A DNA stretch of 64,000 nucleotides from JBKECY01 sp047975025. GTDB taxonomy: Bacteria; Bacillota; Clostridia; Lachnospirales; Lachnospiraceae. The DNA lies in the NCBI GenBank assembly GCA_047975025.1, contig JBKECY010000053.1, forward strand, positions 58,382 through 122,381, in the 5' to 3' direction. Shown here in pieces: positions 8,196 to 16,694 of the stretch. A program made the position numbers and the translations under genes. How positions within the stretch are numbered: position 1 is the first letter of the stretch; every line of letters begins with the position of its first letter. Below the pieces are notes generated by a model. It ran no database searches, was not told the DNA's origin, and was given only the letters and a program-made list of their open reading frames with translations.

Positions 8196-9407
8196 ATGTT
8201 AATTGTCAAAAAATTTGGTGGTACATCAGTTGCCAACAAGGAACGCATCATGAATGTGGCACAAAGATGTATCGAGGATTATAGAAAAGGAAATGACGTA
8301 GTCGTTGTCCTGTCAGCTATGGGAAAATACACAGATGAGTTAATCTCAATGGCCAAGGATATTACTGACAAGCCGCAGAAGCGAGAGATGGATATGCTGT
8401 TCACCATTGGTGAGCAGATGTCGGTATCTCTTATGGCGATGGCCATGCACGAAATGGGAATACCGGCGGTATCCCTGAATGCATTTCAGGTGCCTATGCG
8501 TACAACGCGTACGTACGGAAGCGCCCGTCTTAAGAAAATCGAGACAGAAAGAATCAGAAACGAGCTGGATAACAAACGAATCGTCATTGTGACCGGGTTT
8601 CAGGGAGTCAATCGATTCGATGATTATACAACACTTGGCCGCGGCGGTTCAGATACGACGGCGGTAGCGCTGGCAGCAGCACTTCATGCGGATAAATGTG
8701 AAATCTATACGGACGTTGACGGTATCTATACTGCAGACCCGCGTCTGGTGCCAAATGCCAGAAAATTATCTGAAATTACGTATAACGAGATGCTGGATCT
8801 GGCGACGCTGGGAGCCGGTGTACTGCATAACCGTTCGGTAGAAATGGCAAAAAAATACGGCGTACCGCTGGTCGTACGCTCTAGTCTGAATAATTCGGAA
8901 GGTACAGTTGTAAAGGAGGAAACGAAAGTGGAAAGAATGCTGATTAGTGGAGTGGCACTGGATAGAGATGCGGACCGAGTGGCCGTTATAGGACTGAAAG
9001 ATGAACCGGGTATTGCATTTAAGCTGTTTGATACACTGGCTAAAGCCAATATCAATGTTGATGTCATTCTGCAATCCATTGGTCGTGATGGCACTAAGGA
9101 TATCTCATTTACAATCAGCGATGGCGATATCGACGAAACACTTGCCATTCTTGAAGAAAATAAAGCAAGACTTACCTTCGAACGCATCGAAACAGAGACC
9201 AAAGTGGCGAAGCTTTCCATCGTAGGTGCCGGAATGATGAGCAATCCGGGCGTTGCTGCCAAGATGTTCGAATGCCTGTATAACGAGCATATCAACATCA
9301 ACATGATTTCTACTTCTGAAATCCGGGTTACCGTTTTGATTAATGAAAAAGATGCTGAGCGGGCAATTACGGCAGTTCATGAAGCCTTCGGATTGGCTGA
9401 GGCATAG
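8196..9407 (+). CDS. lysC: Aspartate kinase, alpha subunit with internal beta-subunit start
   Basis: Phosphorylates aspartate, the first step to lysine, threonine and methionine. The 403-aa protein has KFGGTS at residues 6-11, TLGRGGSDTTA in the kinase core, and two C-terminal ACT domains (about 265-403; VIGLKDEPGIAF and LSIVGAGMMSNPG). Length and layout match B. subtilis aspartokinase II. The start at 8196 has AGGAGGG upstream. Inside the gene an ideal AAAGGAGGA (8912-8920) precedes an in-frame GTG at codon 245 (8928), close to where the B. subtilis beta subunit begins, so a separate regulatory subunit of about 159 aa is likely. The gene ends the hom operon. Confidence 0.96.
   Translation: MLIVKKFGGTSVANKERIMNVAQRCIEDYRKGNDVVVVLSAMGKYTDELISMAKDITDKPQKREMDMLFTIGEQMSVSLMAMAMHEMGIPAVSLNAFQVPMRTTRTYGSARLKKIETERIRNELDNKRIVIVTGFQGVNRFDDYTTLGRGGSDTTAVALAAALHADKCEIYTDVDGIYTADPRLVPNARKLSEITYNEMLDLATLGAGVLHNRSVEMAKKYGVPLVVRSSLNNSEGTVVKEETKVERMLISGVALDRDADRVAVIGLKDEPGIAFKLFDTLAKANINVDVILQSIGRDGTKDISFTISDGDIDETLAILEENKARLTFERIETETKVAKLSIVGAGMMSNPGVAAKMFECLYNEHININMISTSEIRVTVLINEKDAERAITAVHEAFGLAEA
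8912..9407 (+). other. Internal ribosome site and predicted aspartokinase beta subunit
   Basis: AAAGGAGGA at 8912-8920 stands 7 nt before GTG 8928 (or 16 nt before ATG 8937), both in the lysC frame. The predicted product is the two-ACT regulatory part, about 159 aa. In-phase overlapping alpha/beta genes are established for B. subtilis aspartokinase II. Confidence 0.7.
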
Positions 9408-9420
9408 TCTAAACGAAATA

Positions 9421-9463
9421 AAAGAGAAGTCTCGGGCAGCCGCTGCTAAGACTTCTCTTTTTT
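9421..9463 (+). terminator. Bidirectional terminator after lysC
   Basis: AAAGAGAAGTCT (9421-9432) pairs perfectly with AGACTTCTCTTT (9449-9460), followed by TTT. The A-rich left side gives a T tract on the minus strand, so it can also serve the convergent membrane-protein gene. Confidence 0.9.
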
Positions 9464-9474
9464 CATAAGATGGA

Positions 9475-10233
9475 TTAGGATAACGGGGACTCTTCTTGTG
9501 CAGTGACAGGATTGTCAAGCTCCCCTGTGATATCCAGGTAAAAGTATGTTATACTGGTCTGCAGATAAGGATGCAGCCAGATATAAATCAGTCCGCAGGT
9601 GACGACTGCCAGCAGGTTCCATCCGATAAAACTTAATAAGAGTAAAAACAGGCGTCCCTTATGCCCGCGCAAGAGCAGCACACTTTCTTTTAAGGAGGCA
9701 AAGCCGCCCAGTGTATCGTGATCGGCCAGCAGCTGTGTATAGAAGTAAAAGAAGAGGTTCATGAAAAAGGTTATCACGAACAGCAGCGCCGTAATGAGCA
9801 GCAAAGTTGTATCAGGTGTATACGTTTCTCCTGCCGTCAGTGCAACGAGAGCGTCGCTTAACAGCAGTGTGACTGTATAGGAAGAGGCCGTAGACAGCAG
9901 GGTCAGAGGAATACTAGCCAGGATAACACGATCAGGATGATGTTTGAAAAAGTAAAATACATCTGAGAACTGTACTTTTTTCCCACGCGCAAGATTCAGA
10001 TACAGATAGGATTCACCTGAGGTAAGGACGTATAGCACGAGTGTAAGAATTACAGAGGTAATAAGCTGCATGCCGATGGCATAGGTGGAACTTCCGGCCG
10101 TCAGCAAAGAGAAGATGACGGAGATGGCTATACTGAGTGCTTCAATAAACAGAAAGACTAGTATAGGATACTGCAGCTGTTCGCGGAGAGAGTTCATGGC
10201 TAACCGTTTGTAAGTAGGAATAGTTCTTGTCAT
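9475..10233 (-). CDS. Polytopic membrane protein, DUF975-like
   Basis: A 252-aa very hydrophobic protein with about six membrane segments (near residues 20-45, 55-80, 100-125, 145-170, 195-220 by eye) and few charged loops. The layout and the FSDVFYFFKHHPDR-type loop recall DUF975 integral membrane proteins of clostridia, but I cannot confirm that family by eye, and no function is known. The start ATG 10231-10233 has AAAGGTG upstream. A TATAAT-like sequence overlaps a further upstream in-frame ATG, which argues against the longer 292-aa reading. It is convergent with lysC. Confidence 0.7.
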   Translation of the reverse strand: MTRTIPTYKRLAMNSLREQLQYPILVFLFIEALSIAISVIFSLLTAGSSTYAIGMQLITSVILTLVLYVLTSGESYLYLNLARGKKVQFSDVFYFFKHHPDRVILASIPLTLLSTASSYTVTLLLSDALVALTAGETYTPDTTLLLITALLFVITFFMNLFFYFYTQLLADHDTLGGFASLKESVLLLRGHKGRLFLLLLSFIGWNLLAVVTCGLIYIWLHPYLQTSITYFYLDITGELDNPVTAQEESPLS

Positions 10234-10325
10234 AGTAGGCACCTTTCTTTTATTTGATGCCATTATAGCATAGTTTTCAGATGGAAGTATAGAAAAGTTT
10301 ATAAAGTCTAGGAGAGGTATGTAAA

Positions 10326-10754
10326 TTGCAGAAAGCATTCGATGAAAATACACATGTACAGAAAAATAGAATGCGCTTAGCAGTTCTGCTGCTTTTGGCA
10401 GCGGGACTTCTTATGCTGGTGCTGCTGGAATTCGTATGGTATCGCTTAGGTGTCCCCTGTATCTTGTATACATACACTGGATTTTACTGCCCGGGATGCG
10501 GTGGTACAAGAGCAGTGCATTACCTGCTGGAAGGCCGCATCCTCCTGTCTTTCATCTATCATCCGCTGGTGCTATACAGCATCCTTGTTCCCGCTGCATT
10601 TGTACTCACCAATCTAATCGACAGGCTAAGCGGTCACAAACTAAAAATCGGCATGAAATACCATGACAGGTATCTATATATTGCCCTGCTTCTGATTCTT
10701 GTGAACTGGATTGTCAAAAACATACTGCTGCACGCAGCAGGCATAGCATTATAA
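10326..10754 (+). CDS. DUF2752 membrane protein with CPGCGGTRA motif
   Basis: A 142-aa membrane protein with three hydrophobic segments (about 17-40, 75-98, 115-135). The YCPGCGGTRAVHYLLEG segment at residues 54-70 is the hallmark of DUF2752, whose function is unknown; the two Cys may bind metal or form a redox pair. Translation most likely starts at TTG 10326, 8 nt after GGAGAGG. DUF2752 genes are often found near small TM2/DUF4190 proteins, and here a DUF4190-like gene is convergent just downstream. Confidence 0.8.
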   Translation: MQKAFDENTHVQKNRMRLAVLLLLAAGLLMLVLLEFVWYRLGVPCILYTYTGFYCPGCGGTRAVHYLLEGRILLSFIYHPLVLYSILVPAAFVLTNLIDRLSGHKLKIGMKYHDRYLYIALLLILVNWIVKNILLHAAGIAL

Positions 10755-10808
10755 AAAACAGAGTCCCGGGCGCCAACTCAAATGAGGCGGATCAGGGACT
10801 CTGCTTTT
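10753..10808 (+). terminator. Bidirectional terminator between DUF2752 gene and DUF4190-like gene
   Basis: CAGAGTCCC (10759-10767) pairs with GGGACTCTG (10795-10803), flanked by an A run on the left and CTTTTT on the right, so it can stop transcription from both convergent genes. Confidence 0.85.
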
Positions 10809-10824
10809 TGATAGTAGCTGAATA

Positions 10825-11355
10825 TTAGAATAAATTATCCAGATAATCATTATAAGTATCATCATAATATTCGTAGGAACCGTCATTATAATAATCATAA
10901 GAACGCATTCCGGAAAAAACAAAGGCGAAAGAGAAAATCATAATGATAATGCCTAAAATAAAGGCGGCAATAGACAGACCAAGCCCAACCTTAGCGGTTG
11001 TTTCCATCTTGGAGTTGGTCCGGGAAACGAAGGCAAATATGATACCCAGGATGCCCAGAATAATTCCCGGTATACCCGAACAGCACATCAGTACAATGGC
11101 TACAATGCCCAGAATCAGAGAAGCTATCGCCATAGAATTCTTCTTAGGCGCAGGAGTGGGCTGTGTATTGTAATAGGTGCCCTGTGTATTGTAATAGGTG
11201 CCTTGTGTGCTCGCAGCAGGATAAGGAGTATAACCGTCCTGATCTGGCGAGGCTGTTTCCGGTGTAGCTGTTTCTGGTGCTGCTGTTTCCGGTATGGTTG
11301 TTTCGGGTGGCGTAGTATCATAAGACCCATTTGTGTTCTGTGTGTTATCACTCAT
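10825..11355 (-). CDS. DUF4190-like membrane protein with repeat-rich N-terminus
   Basis: A 176-aa protein. Residues 1-70 are low-complexity: a run of PET-[TA] units (four copies of a 5-residue repeat), then TQGTYYN twice, the latter from two near-identical 21-bp DNA copies (11161-11202). Residues about 80-150 form two membrane segments separated by a Gly/Ile-rich turn (SGIPGIILGILGII), as in DUF4190. The tail is rich in Asp and Tyr. The start at 11355 (MSDNTQNTN) follows AGCAGGT; a longer reading to 11436 has no ribosome site. Function unknown; the soluble repeat part is probably disordered and cytoplasmic. Confidence 0.75.
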   Translation of the reverse strand: MSDNTQNTNGSYDTTPPETTIPETAAPETATPETASPDQDGYTPYPAASTQGTYYNTQGTYYNTQPTPAPKKNSMAIASLILGIVAIVLMCCSGIPGIILGILGIIFAFVSRTNSKMETTAKVGLGLSIAAFILGIIIMIFSFAFVFSGMRSYDYYNDGSYEYYDDTYNDYLDNLF

Positions 11356-11467
11356 AAAGATACCTGCTTTCTTTAGATTTTTATAGAAATATTGTATCAT
11401 GAGGCGCAGGCGGGCGCAAGCGCATATTGGAATCATCTTATGAGCTTTTTGTGATGGCGATTTTATA

Positions 11468-11496
11468 TTGACAAATGCGAATTGCGTTGTTACAGT
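11468..11496 (+). promoter_or_regulatory. Promoter of tex
   Basis: TTGACA (11468-11473), 17-bp spacer, TACAGT (11491-11496). Transcription would start near 11503, giving a leader of about 27 nt. Confidence 0.75.
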
Positions 11497-11529
11497 ATCA
11501 TAGATGAAAAAACTGGAAAGAGGAACAAT

Positions 11530-13701
11530 ATGAATATCAATCAGGCAATCAGTGAAGAATTACAGGTACAGCTATGGCAGGTGGAGGCGGCCGTCAAATT
11601 GATCGATGAGGGAAATACGATTCCCTTTATCGCCCGTTACCGCAAGGAAGTGACAGGCACACTCGATGATGAACAGCTCAGAACGCTTAGCGAACGTCTG
11701 ACGTATCTGCGGAACCTTGAGGAAAAGAAAGAACAGGTACTTCATACCATTGAAGAGCAGGGAAAACTGACGGAAGAGTTAGAGGCTCAAATCAAGGCTG
11801 CCACAACACTGGTTGCAGTGGAGGATCTATACAGGCCGTATCGTCCTAAACGAAGAACCCGCGCCACGATTGCCAAGGAGCAGGGACTCGAGCCCCTCGC
11901 TGTACTGCTCTGGGAGCAGCAGCTGACAACGCCGCTTACGGAAGCCGCACTTCCGTTTGTAGATGAGGCGGCCGGAGTTGCCAGTACAGAAGATGCGATT
12001 CATGGGGCGATGGATATCATTGCCGAGCAGCTGGCAGACGAAGCACAATTCCGTACATTTATCAGAAACATCACAATGAATAAGGGACGGATTTTGTCTG
12101 AGAAAAAAGAAGCCGACGAGAAGGGCATCTTTGAAATGTACTATGAATTCGAGGAGGCTGTGTCCCAAATTGCCGGGCATCGCATACTCGCGTTGAACCG
12201 GGGTGAAAATGAAAAGGTACTTACCGTTAAGGTGGAAGCACCGGAAGAGGAGATTCTGGCATATCTGACAAGAAATGCACTGAAAGCGGATAACCCCTAT
12301 ACAAATGACGTAATCCAAGAAATCGTGGCAGACAGTTACAAACGTCTGCTGGCGCCCTCCATAGAAAGAGAAGTGCGAAATGAACTGACGGACAGGGCAC
12401 AGGACGGCGCCATCACTGTATTTGGTAAAAATCTGAAGCAGCTTCTGATGCAGCCGCCTATTATAGGGCATGTCGTACTCGGATGGGACCCTGCCTTTCG
12501 GACGGGCTGTAAGATTGCTGTCGTGGATGAAACAGGCAAGGTGCTGGATACCACAGTGGTGTACCCGACGGCACCTACCTCGGACACAAAGATACGACAG
12601 GCTAAGGATACGATTCATAAGCTGATCAAGAAACATCACGTTACCTTGATTTCACTGGGGAACGGCACAGCATCGCGTGAATCGGAAATGATATTGGTCG
12701 AACTGCTAAAGGAAATTCCGGAAAAAGTACAGTATATTATTACGAACGAAGCCGGAGCCTCTGTATATTCGGCGAGCAAGCTGGCTACGGTCGAGTTCCC
12801 CGCATTCGATGTGGGCCAACGAAGTGCGGTGTCTATTGCCCGTCGCCTGCAGGACCCGCTGGCGGAGCTGGTCAAGATAGACCCTAAGTCCATAGGTGTC
12901 GGCCAGTACCAGCATGATATGAACCAGAAGAAGCTGGGCGAGACATTAGACGGAGTAGTGGAAGATTGCGTGAATAAAGTAGGGGTGGATTTGAATACGG
13001 CATCGGCCTCCCTGTTAGAAAAAATCTCCGGTATCAGCAAAGTGATTGCCAGAAATATTGTGGATTACAGAGAGGAAAACGGCCGGTTTACAGATCGAAA
13101 GCAGCTGCTGAAAGTGGGGAAACTTGGGCCAAAAGCATTCGAACAATGCGCCGGATTCGCCAGAATCACAGGCGGGAAGAATCCGCTGGATGCGACCAGC
13201 GTACATCCGGAAAGCTATGCGGCAACGGTAAAACTTCTCAAAAAGCTTGGGTATGAGCCGCAGGATATCCTGCACAAAGAAGTGACGGATCTTACAAGGA
13301 AAATTGCTGCGATACCGCACCTGCCGGAGGAACTTGGCATCGGTGAAATCACGTTGACGGATATTGCCAGAGAACTGGAGAAGCCGGGGAGAGATCCGAG
13401 AGAAGAGATGCCTGCTCCGATTCTGCGCACAGATGTCTTGGATATGAAGGATCTCAAGGAAGGTATGGTACTCAAAGGTACCGTACGAAATGTAATCGAC
13501 TTTGGCGCCTTTGTCGATATCGGGGTGCATCAGGACGGGCTCGTCCATATATCACAGCTGACGAATAAGAAGTTCGTTAAGCATCCGCTGGAAGTAGTCA
13601 GTGTGGGGGATGTTGTGGAAGTGCGTGTGCTTTCGGTAGATGTGCCTAAAAAAAGAATCGCACTTAGTATGATTTTACAAGTGGAAGTCGCAAAACGGTA
13701 A
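11530..13701 (+). CDS. tex: Tex-type RNA-binding transcription accessory protein
   Basis: A 723-aa protein of the Tex/Spt6-like family, which binds nucleic acid and influences transcription. Domains in order: N-terminal helical region with IPFIARYRKEVTGTLDDEQL (residues about 30-50), VEDLYRPYRPKRRTRA, YqgF/RNase-H-like core (about 325-450; LGWDPAFRTGCKIAV), helix-hairpin-helix repeats (about 490-560; NTASASLLEKISGISK), and a C-terminal S1 domain (about 640-715; GMVLKGTVRNVIDFGAFVDI). Length is standard. The start ATG 11530 follows AAGAGGAAC; the longer frame from 11482 would include promoter sequence. Single-gene unit. Confidence 0.95.
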   Translation: MNINQAISEELQVQLWQVEAAVKLIDEGNTIPFIARYRKEVTGTLDDEQLRTLSERLTYLRNLEEKKEQVLHTIEEQGKLTEELEAQIKAATTLVAVEDLYRPYRPKRRTRATIAKEQGLEPLAVLLWEQQLTTPLTEAALPFVDEAAGVASTEDAIHGAMDIIAEQLADEAQFRTFIRNITMNKGRILSEKKEADEKGIFEMYYEFEEAVSQIAGHRILALNRGENEKVLTVKVEAPEEEILAYLTRNALKADNPYTNDVIQEIVADSYKRLLAPSIEREVRNELTDRAQDGAITVFGKNLKQLLMQPPIIGHVVLGWDPAFRTGCKIAVVDETGKVLDTTVVYPTAPTSDTKIRQAKDTIHKLIKKHHVTLISLGNGTASRESEMILVELLKEIPEKVQYIITNEAGASVYSASKLATVEFPAFDVGQRSAVSIARRLQDPLAELVKIDPKSIGVGQYQHDMNQKKLGETLDGVVEDCVNKVGVDLNTASASLLEKISGISKVIARNIVDYREENGRFTDRKQLLKVGKLGPKAFEQCAGFARITGGKNPLDATSVHPESYAATVKLLKKLGYEPQDILHKEVTDLTRKIAAIPHLPEELGIGEITLTDIARELEKPGRDPREEMPAPILRTDVLDMKDLKEGMVLKGTVRNVIDFGAFVDIGVHQDGLVHISQLTNKKFVKHPLEVVSVGDVVEVRVLSVDVPKKRIALSMILQVEVAKR

Positions 13702-13736
13702 TTTTTATCATTTTAAGATTTTTTTCATAATCAGGC

Positions 13737-13765
13737 TTGACAAAAAACTATCAAGCGACTATGAT
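13737..13765 (+). promoter_or_regulatory. Promoter of the FMN riboswitch-ribU unit
   Basis: TTGACA (13737-13742), 17-bp spacer, TATGAT (13760-13765): a near-consensus promoter just upstream of the riboswitch. Confidence 0.88.
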
Positions 13766-13782
13766 AGCAATATAACTAAATA

Positions 13783-13890
13783 ATCTTCGGGGCAGGGCGT
13801 AATTCCCTACCGGCGGTATAGTCCGCGAGCCCATTTGGGTTGATTTGGTGCAATTCCAAAACCGACAGTATAGTCTGGATGAAAGAAGAT
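13783..13890 (+). ncRNA. FMN riboswitch (RFN element)
   Basis: P1 pairs ATCTTC (13783-13788) with GAAGAT (13885-13890). Between them are the conserved RFN blocks GGGGCAGGGCG, AATTCCCTACCGGCGGTA, AGTCCGCGAGCCC, GGTGCAATTCC, AACCGACAGTATAGTC and GGATGAAAGA. It senses flavin mononucleotide and should repress ribU when FMN is plentiful, through the terminator that follows. Confidence 0.97.
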
Positions 13891-13911
13891 ACGGTAAGTA
13901 TGTAATCTTGG

Positions 13912-13938
13912 TCCCAAGCATTTTGCTTGGGATTTTTT
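13912..13938 (+). terminator. Riboswitch-controlled terminator before ribU
   Basis: Perfect 9-bp stem TCCCAAGCA / TGCTTGGGA with a TTT loop and a six-T tract, placed between the FMN aptamer and the ribU start, as expected for transcription attenuation. Confidence 0.92.
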
Positions 13939-13986
13939 ATTGAAAAACTTCTTCTTGCCCGAACCATTCACAAAAAGGAGACGAAC

Positions 13987-14682
13987 ATGAGTGAGGAAAT
14001 TCTAAAACAAAGTTTTACAAGTAAAGTAACTAAGACCAAATGGATTACACAGATTGGCATGATGTCAGCGGTGGCATTCCTGATGGTAGTGGTATGCCGG
14101 ATTCCTATCATTCCCGGCATTGAGTTCTTGAAATATGAGCCCAAAGACGTCATGATTACGATTGCCGGCTTTATCCTGGGACCGCTTGCGTCCCTGCTGA
14201 TCTCTCTGATTGTATCATTTGTCGAGATGGTGACGATCAGTGAGTCCGGGCTGATCGGCATGCTGATGAATGTACTTTCCACAGTGGCATTTTCCTGCAC
14301 AGCGGCATTTATCTACAAGAAGAAACGTACGATACTCGGTGCTGTATCAGGACTGGCGGTTGGCTGCATTGCCATGACAGCCGTTATGCTGGCATGGAAT
14401 TATTTCATCACACCGTATTATATGGGATATCCAAGAGAGGCGATTGCAGCTATGCTCGTACCGATTTTCCTGCCGTTTAACCTGATCAAGTCGGGACTGA
14501 ATATGGCATTGGTACTCCTGCTGTACAAGCCAATTGTTACCGCACTTCGCAAAGCAAATCTGGTTCCGGCCAGCGCGGATCTTCCGGGCAAAGGAAAGAA
14601 GATACTTGGAGTTGCACTTGTCTCAGGGCTGGGCGTGCTCAGCGTCGTCCTGCTGATTCTATCAATGCAGGGAATTATCTAA
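13987..14682 (+). CDS. ribU: Riboflavin ECF transporter S component
   Basis: A 231-aa membrane protein that binds riboflavin and works with a shared energising EcfA-EcfA'-EcfT module, not present in this window. About six membrane segments are visible (near residues 20-38, 45-65, 75-95, 100-120, 140-160, 195-220). The early FLKYEPKDVMITIAGFILGP segment is typical of RibU (riboflavin-binding S components often show EP/DxP in this loop). The FMN riboswitch upstream makes the substrate assignment firm. ATG 13987 follows AAAAAGGAGACGAAC; the longer frame begins inside the terminator stem and is not real. Confidence 0.95.
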   Translation: MSEEILKQSFTSKVTKTKWITQIGMMSAVAFLMVVVCRIPIIPGIEFLKYEPKDVMITIAGFILGPLASLLISLIVSFVEMVTISESGLIGMLMNVLSTVAFSCTAAFIYKKKRTILGAVSGLAVGCIAMTAVMLAWNYFITPYYMGYPREAIAAMLVPIFLPFNLIKSGLNMALVLLLYKPIVTALRKANLVPASADLPGKGKKILGVALVSGLGVLSVVLLILSMQGII

Positions 14683-14734
14683 ACAGAAGTAATACTGGTA
14701 TACAAAAAAAGAGTGAACTTAGAGCAACCTATAC

Positions 14735-14808
14735 AGGAACCCATGACCGCTGATGCGTTCATGTGTTCCTGAACGTATGGGGGGAACCAGAGTCGTACAA
14801 CAGTCATG
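14735..14808 (+). other. Structured leader before the NUDIX gene
   Basis: AGGAACCCATGACCGC (14735-14750) folds with GCGTTCATGTGTTCCT (14755-14770), 14 of 16 positions paired. CATGAC in this stem (14742-14747) is also complementary to GTCATG (14803-14808), which lies just before the ribosome site CTAAAGGAG. Two mutually exclusive folds are therefore possible. I could not match it to a riboswitch class I know. Confidence 0.45.
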
Positions 14809-14824
14809 ACCTAAAGGAGTATGT

Positions 14825-15433
14825 ATGGGAAAAATCAATGAAATCGGACAATTGACACAGACACCGTATATCAACGTGTATGCGCTAAAGTGCATTAATA
14901 AAAAAGGAAAGGCCGGCAATTACTATGTGGCCTCAAGAGCCAAAAACGTAGAAGAATTAAAAATCAGCAGCAGGAAAAATCAGGCTGACGGTGTCGTTAT
15001 TTATGCGTTGTACGGTGCAGCGCAGGAACAGGTCGTATTAATCCGCCAATACAGATATTCAATTGATGACTATATTTATGAATTCCCTGCCGGATTAAAA
15101 GAACCGCATGAGACGGACCGGGAAACTGCCGTACGCGAGATGCGCGAAGAAACAGGGTTGTCACTTGCGCCAATTTCTGTAGATGCTTTGTACGAACGCC
15201 CCTTCTATACAACAATTGGAATGACAGATGAGTCCTGCAGCATGGTGTATGGGTATGCAGCCGGAGAAATTTCTTACGACCGACAGGAAGAAAGCGAAGA
15301 AATTGAAGTAGTGCTCGCCGACCGTCAGGAGGTGCGCAGAATCCTAAGCGACGAGCAGGTATCTCTGACCTGTGCACATATGCTGATGCATTTTCTGTAC
15401 GATACGGTTCCTTTTGATTTCATACAGCATTGA
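14825..15433 (+). CDS. NUDIX hydrolase
   Basis: A 202-aa protein with a complete Nudix box at about residues 93-115 (G-x5-E-x7-RE-x-x-EE-x-G-L: GLKEPHE, then REMREETGL), which binds Mg2+ and hydrolyses a nucleoside diphosphate linked to another group. The segment VVLIRQYRYSIDDYIYEFPAG before the box resembles ADP-ribose pyrophosphatase-type enzymes, but here an unusual N-terminal 50 residues (INVYALKCINKKGK) precede it. The substrate cannot be assigned. AAAGGAG lies 6 nt before ATG. The gene has a 140-nt leader that folds (separate entry). Confidence 0.88.
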   Translation: MGKINEIGQLTQTPYINVYALKCINKKGKAGNYYVASRAKNVEELKISSRKNQADGVVIYALYGAAQEQVVLIRQYRYSIDDYIYEFPAGLKEPHETDRETAVREMREETGLSLAPISVDALYERPFYTTIGMTDESCSMVYGYAAGEISYDRQEESEEIEVVLADRQEVRRILSDEQVSLTCAHMLMHFLYDTVPFDFIQH

Positions 15434-15471
15434 AAAGGGCATGGAAAAAGAGCAAAAAAAAGGCAAAAATC

Positions 15472-15500
15472 TTTACAAAAAGCGCTGGGGAAATTACAAT
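15472..15500 (+). promoter_or_regulatory. Promoter of hisC
   Basis: TTTACA (15472-15477), 17-bp spacer, TACAAT (15495-15500). The leader that follows contains two small inverted repeats, GGTGC-GAG-GCACC and the 12-bp palindrome GATGAGCTCATC. Confidence 0.78.
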
Positions 15501-15556
15501 AGAATTACTTGGGTGCGAGGCACCGATGAGCTCATCAGGTCTGACAGGAGGTTTTT

Positions 15557-16618
15557 GTGAAAGCATGGGAAAAAAATGTTCGCCGCGTAACACCGTATAC
15601 ACCGGGAGAACAGCCAAAAGAAAGTAATATCATTAAACTAAATACGAATGAGAATCCGTATCCGCCGGCACCACTGGTTCTGGAGAAGCGTTTCTCAGTG
15701 GATGCGGAGGGCTTGCGCAAGTATCCGGACCCTACGGGCGATGTGCTGCTTCAGGAAATCGCGGCATTCTACGGTCTGCCTGTGGAATGCGTATTTGCGG
15801 GGGTAGGCTCCGATGATGTACTGGCAATTGCATTTATGACATTTTTTAATTCGGGAGTTCCGATATTGTTTCCGGATATTACATATTCTTTTTATGATGT
15901 GTGGGCAGAACTTTTCTCCATACCCTACGAACGCCCGGCCCTGGATGCGGATTTTCGGATTGTACCACAGGATTACCGCAGGAAAAATGGTGGGATTGTC
16001 ATTGCCAATCCGAATGCGCCGACAGGAGTAGAACTGTCTTTGCAGGAGATTGAAGAGATCTTACAGGCCAATCCGGATGTGATTACCATCGTGGATGAAG
16101 CCTATGTGGACTTTGGTGCCCAGAGCGCCCTGCCGCTGATTGAAAAGTATGACCACCTGCTGGTCGTACAGACAACGTCCAAATCCCGCTCGCTGGCAGG
16201 CTTGCGTATCGGGTATGCGATGGGACAGGCACCGCTGATCAAATACTTAAACGATGTTAAATATTCCTTTAATTCTTACACACTCAATCAGCCCTCGCTG
16301 CTTTTAGGAGCCGCTTCTTTCAAAGACCGGGAGTATTTTGAGAATACGTGCCGCACTATTGTTGAAACCAGAGAGTGGACGAAAGCACAGATGAAAGAGC
16401 TGGGATTCTCATTTGAAGACTCCAAGGCGAATTTCTTCTTTGTAACGCACGAAAGCTGCAGTGCCCAAGAATTATTTGAGGCATTGAAAGCGGAGAAGAT
16501 TTATGTACGCCATTTCAATGCTTCGCGGATTTCGAATCATTTGAGGATTACAATAGGAACGAAGAGTGAAATGAATACTCTTCTGTCTTTTTTACGCAGC
16601 TATCTGCAAAAAAAATAG
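15557..16618 (+). CDS. hisC: Histidinol-phosphate aminotransferase
   Basis: A 353-aa fold-type I PLP enzyme that transfers the amino group between histidinol phosphate and 2-oxoglutarate in histidine synthesis. Visible motifs: KLNTNENPYPP near the start (residues 25-35), ANPNAPTG (about 152-159), DEAYVDF (about 176-182) and the PLP-lysine segment TSKSRSLAGLRIGYA (about 208-222). Length is normal. Translation starts at GTG 15557 after GGAGGTTTTT. It has its own promoter and is not near other his genes, so a broad aromatic or imidazole aminotransferase role is possible. Confidence 0.9.
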   Translation: MKAWEKNVRRVTPYTPGEQPKESNIIKLNTNENPYPPAPLVLEKRFSVDAEGLRKYPDPTGDVLLQEIAAFYGLPVECVFAGVGSDDVLAIAFMTFFNSGVPILFPDITYSFYDVWAELFSIPYERPALDADFRIVPQDYRRKNGGIVIANPNAPTGVELSLQEIEEILQANPDVITIVDEAYVDFGAQSALPLIEKYDHLLVVQTTSKSRSLAGLRIGYAMGQAPLIKYLNDVKYSFNSYTLNQPSLLLGAASFKDREYFENTCRTIVETREWTKAQMKELGFSFEDSKANFFFVTHESCSAQELFEALKAEKIYVRHFNASRISNHLRITIGTKSEMNTLLSFLRSYLQKK

Positions 16619-16625
16619 CCAGGCA

Positions 16626-16670
16626 AAAGCGCATCTGAAGTTCCCGGCGGGAACGAACAGGATGCGCTTT
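16626..16670. terminator. Terminator hairpin between hisC and mscL
   Basis: AAAGCGCATC (16626-16635) pairs with GATGCGCTTT (16661-16670), with an inner TTCCCG-GC-GGGAA stem. The T tract is weak on the plus strand and better on the minus strand, consistent with a shared terminator for convergent genes. Confidence 0.75.
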
Positions 16671-16694
16671 GTAGTTTCATATGGTAGCAAAGAG

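Noticed and set aside
11827..12639. Minus-strand ORF of 270 codons
   Set aside because: Antisense to tex, which has conserved domains across this stretch.
14683..14824. ykkC-type (guanidine, ppGpp, PRPP or nucleotide) riboswitch before the NUDIX gene
   Set aside because: The conserved ACGG...GGGAC and GGGTTCCG blocks are not present, so only an unassigned structured leader is reported.
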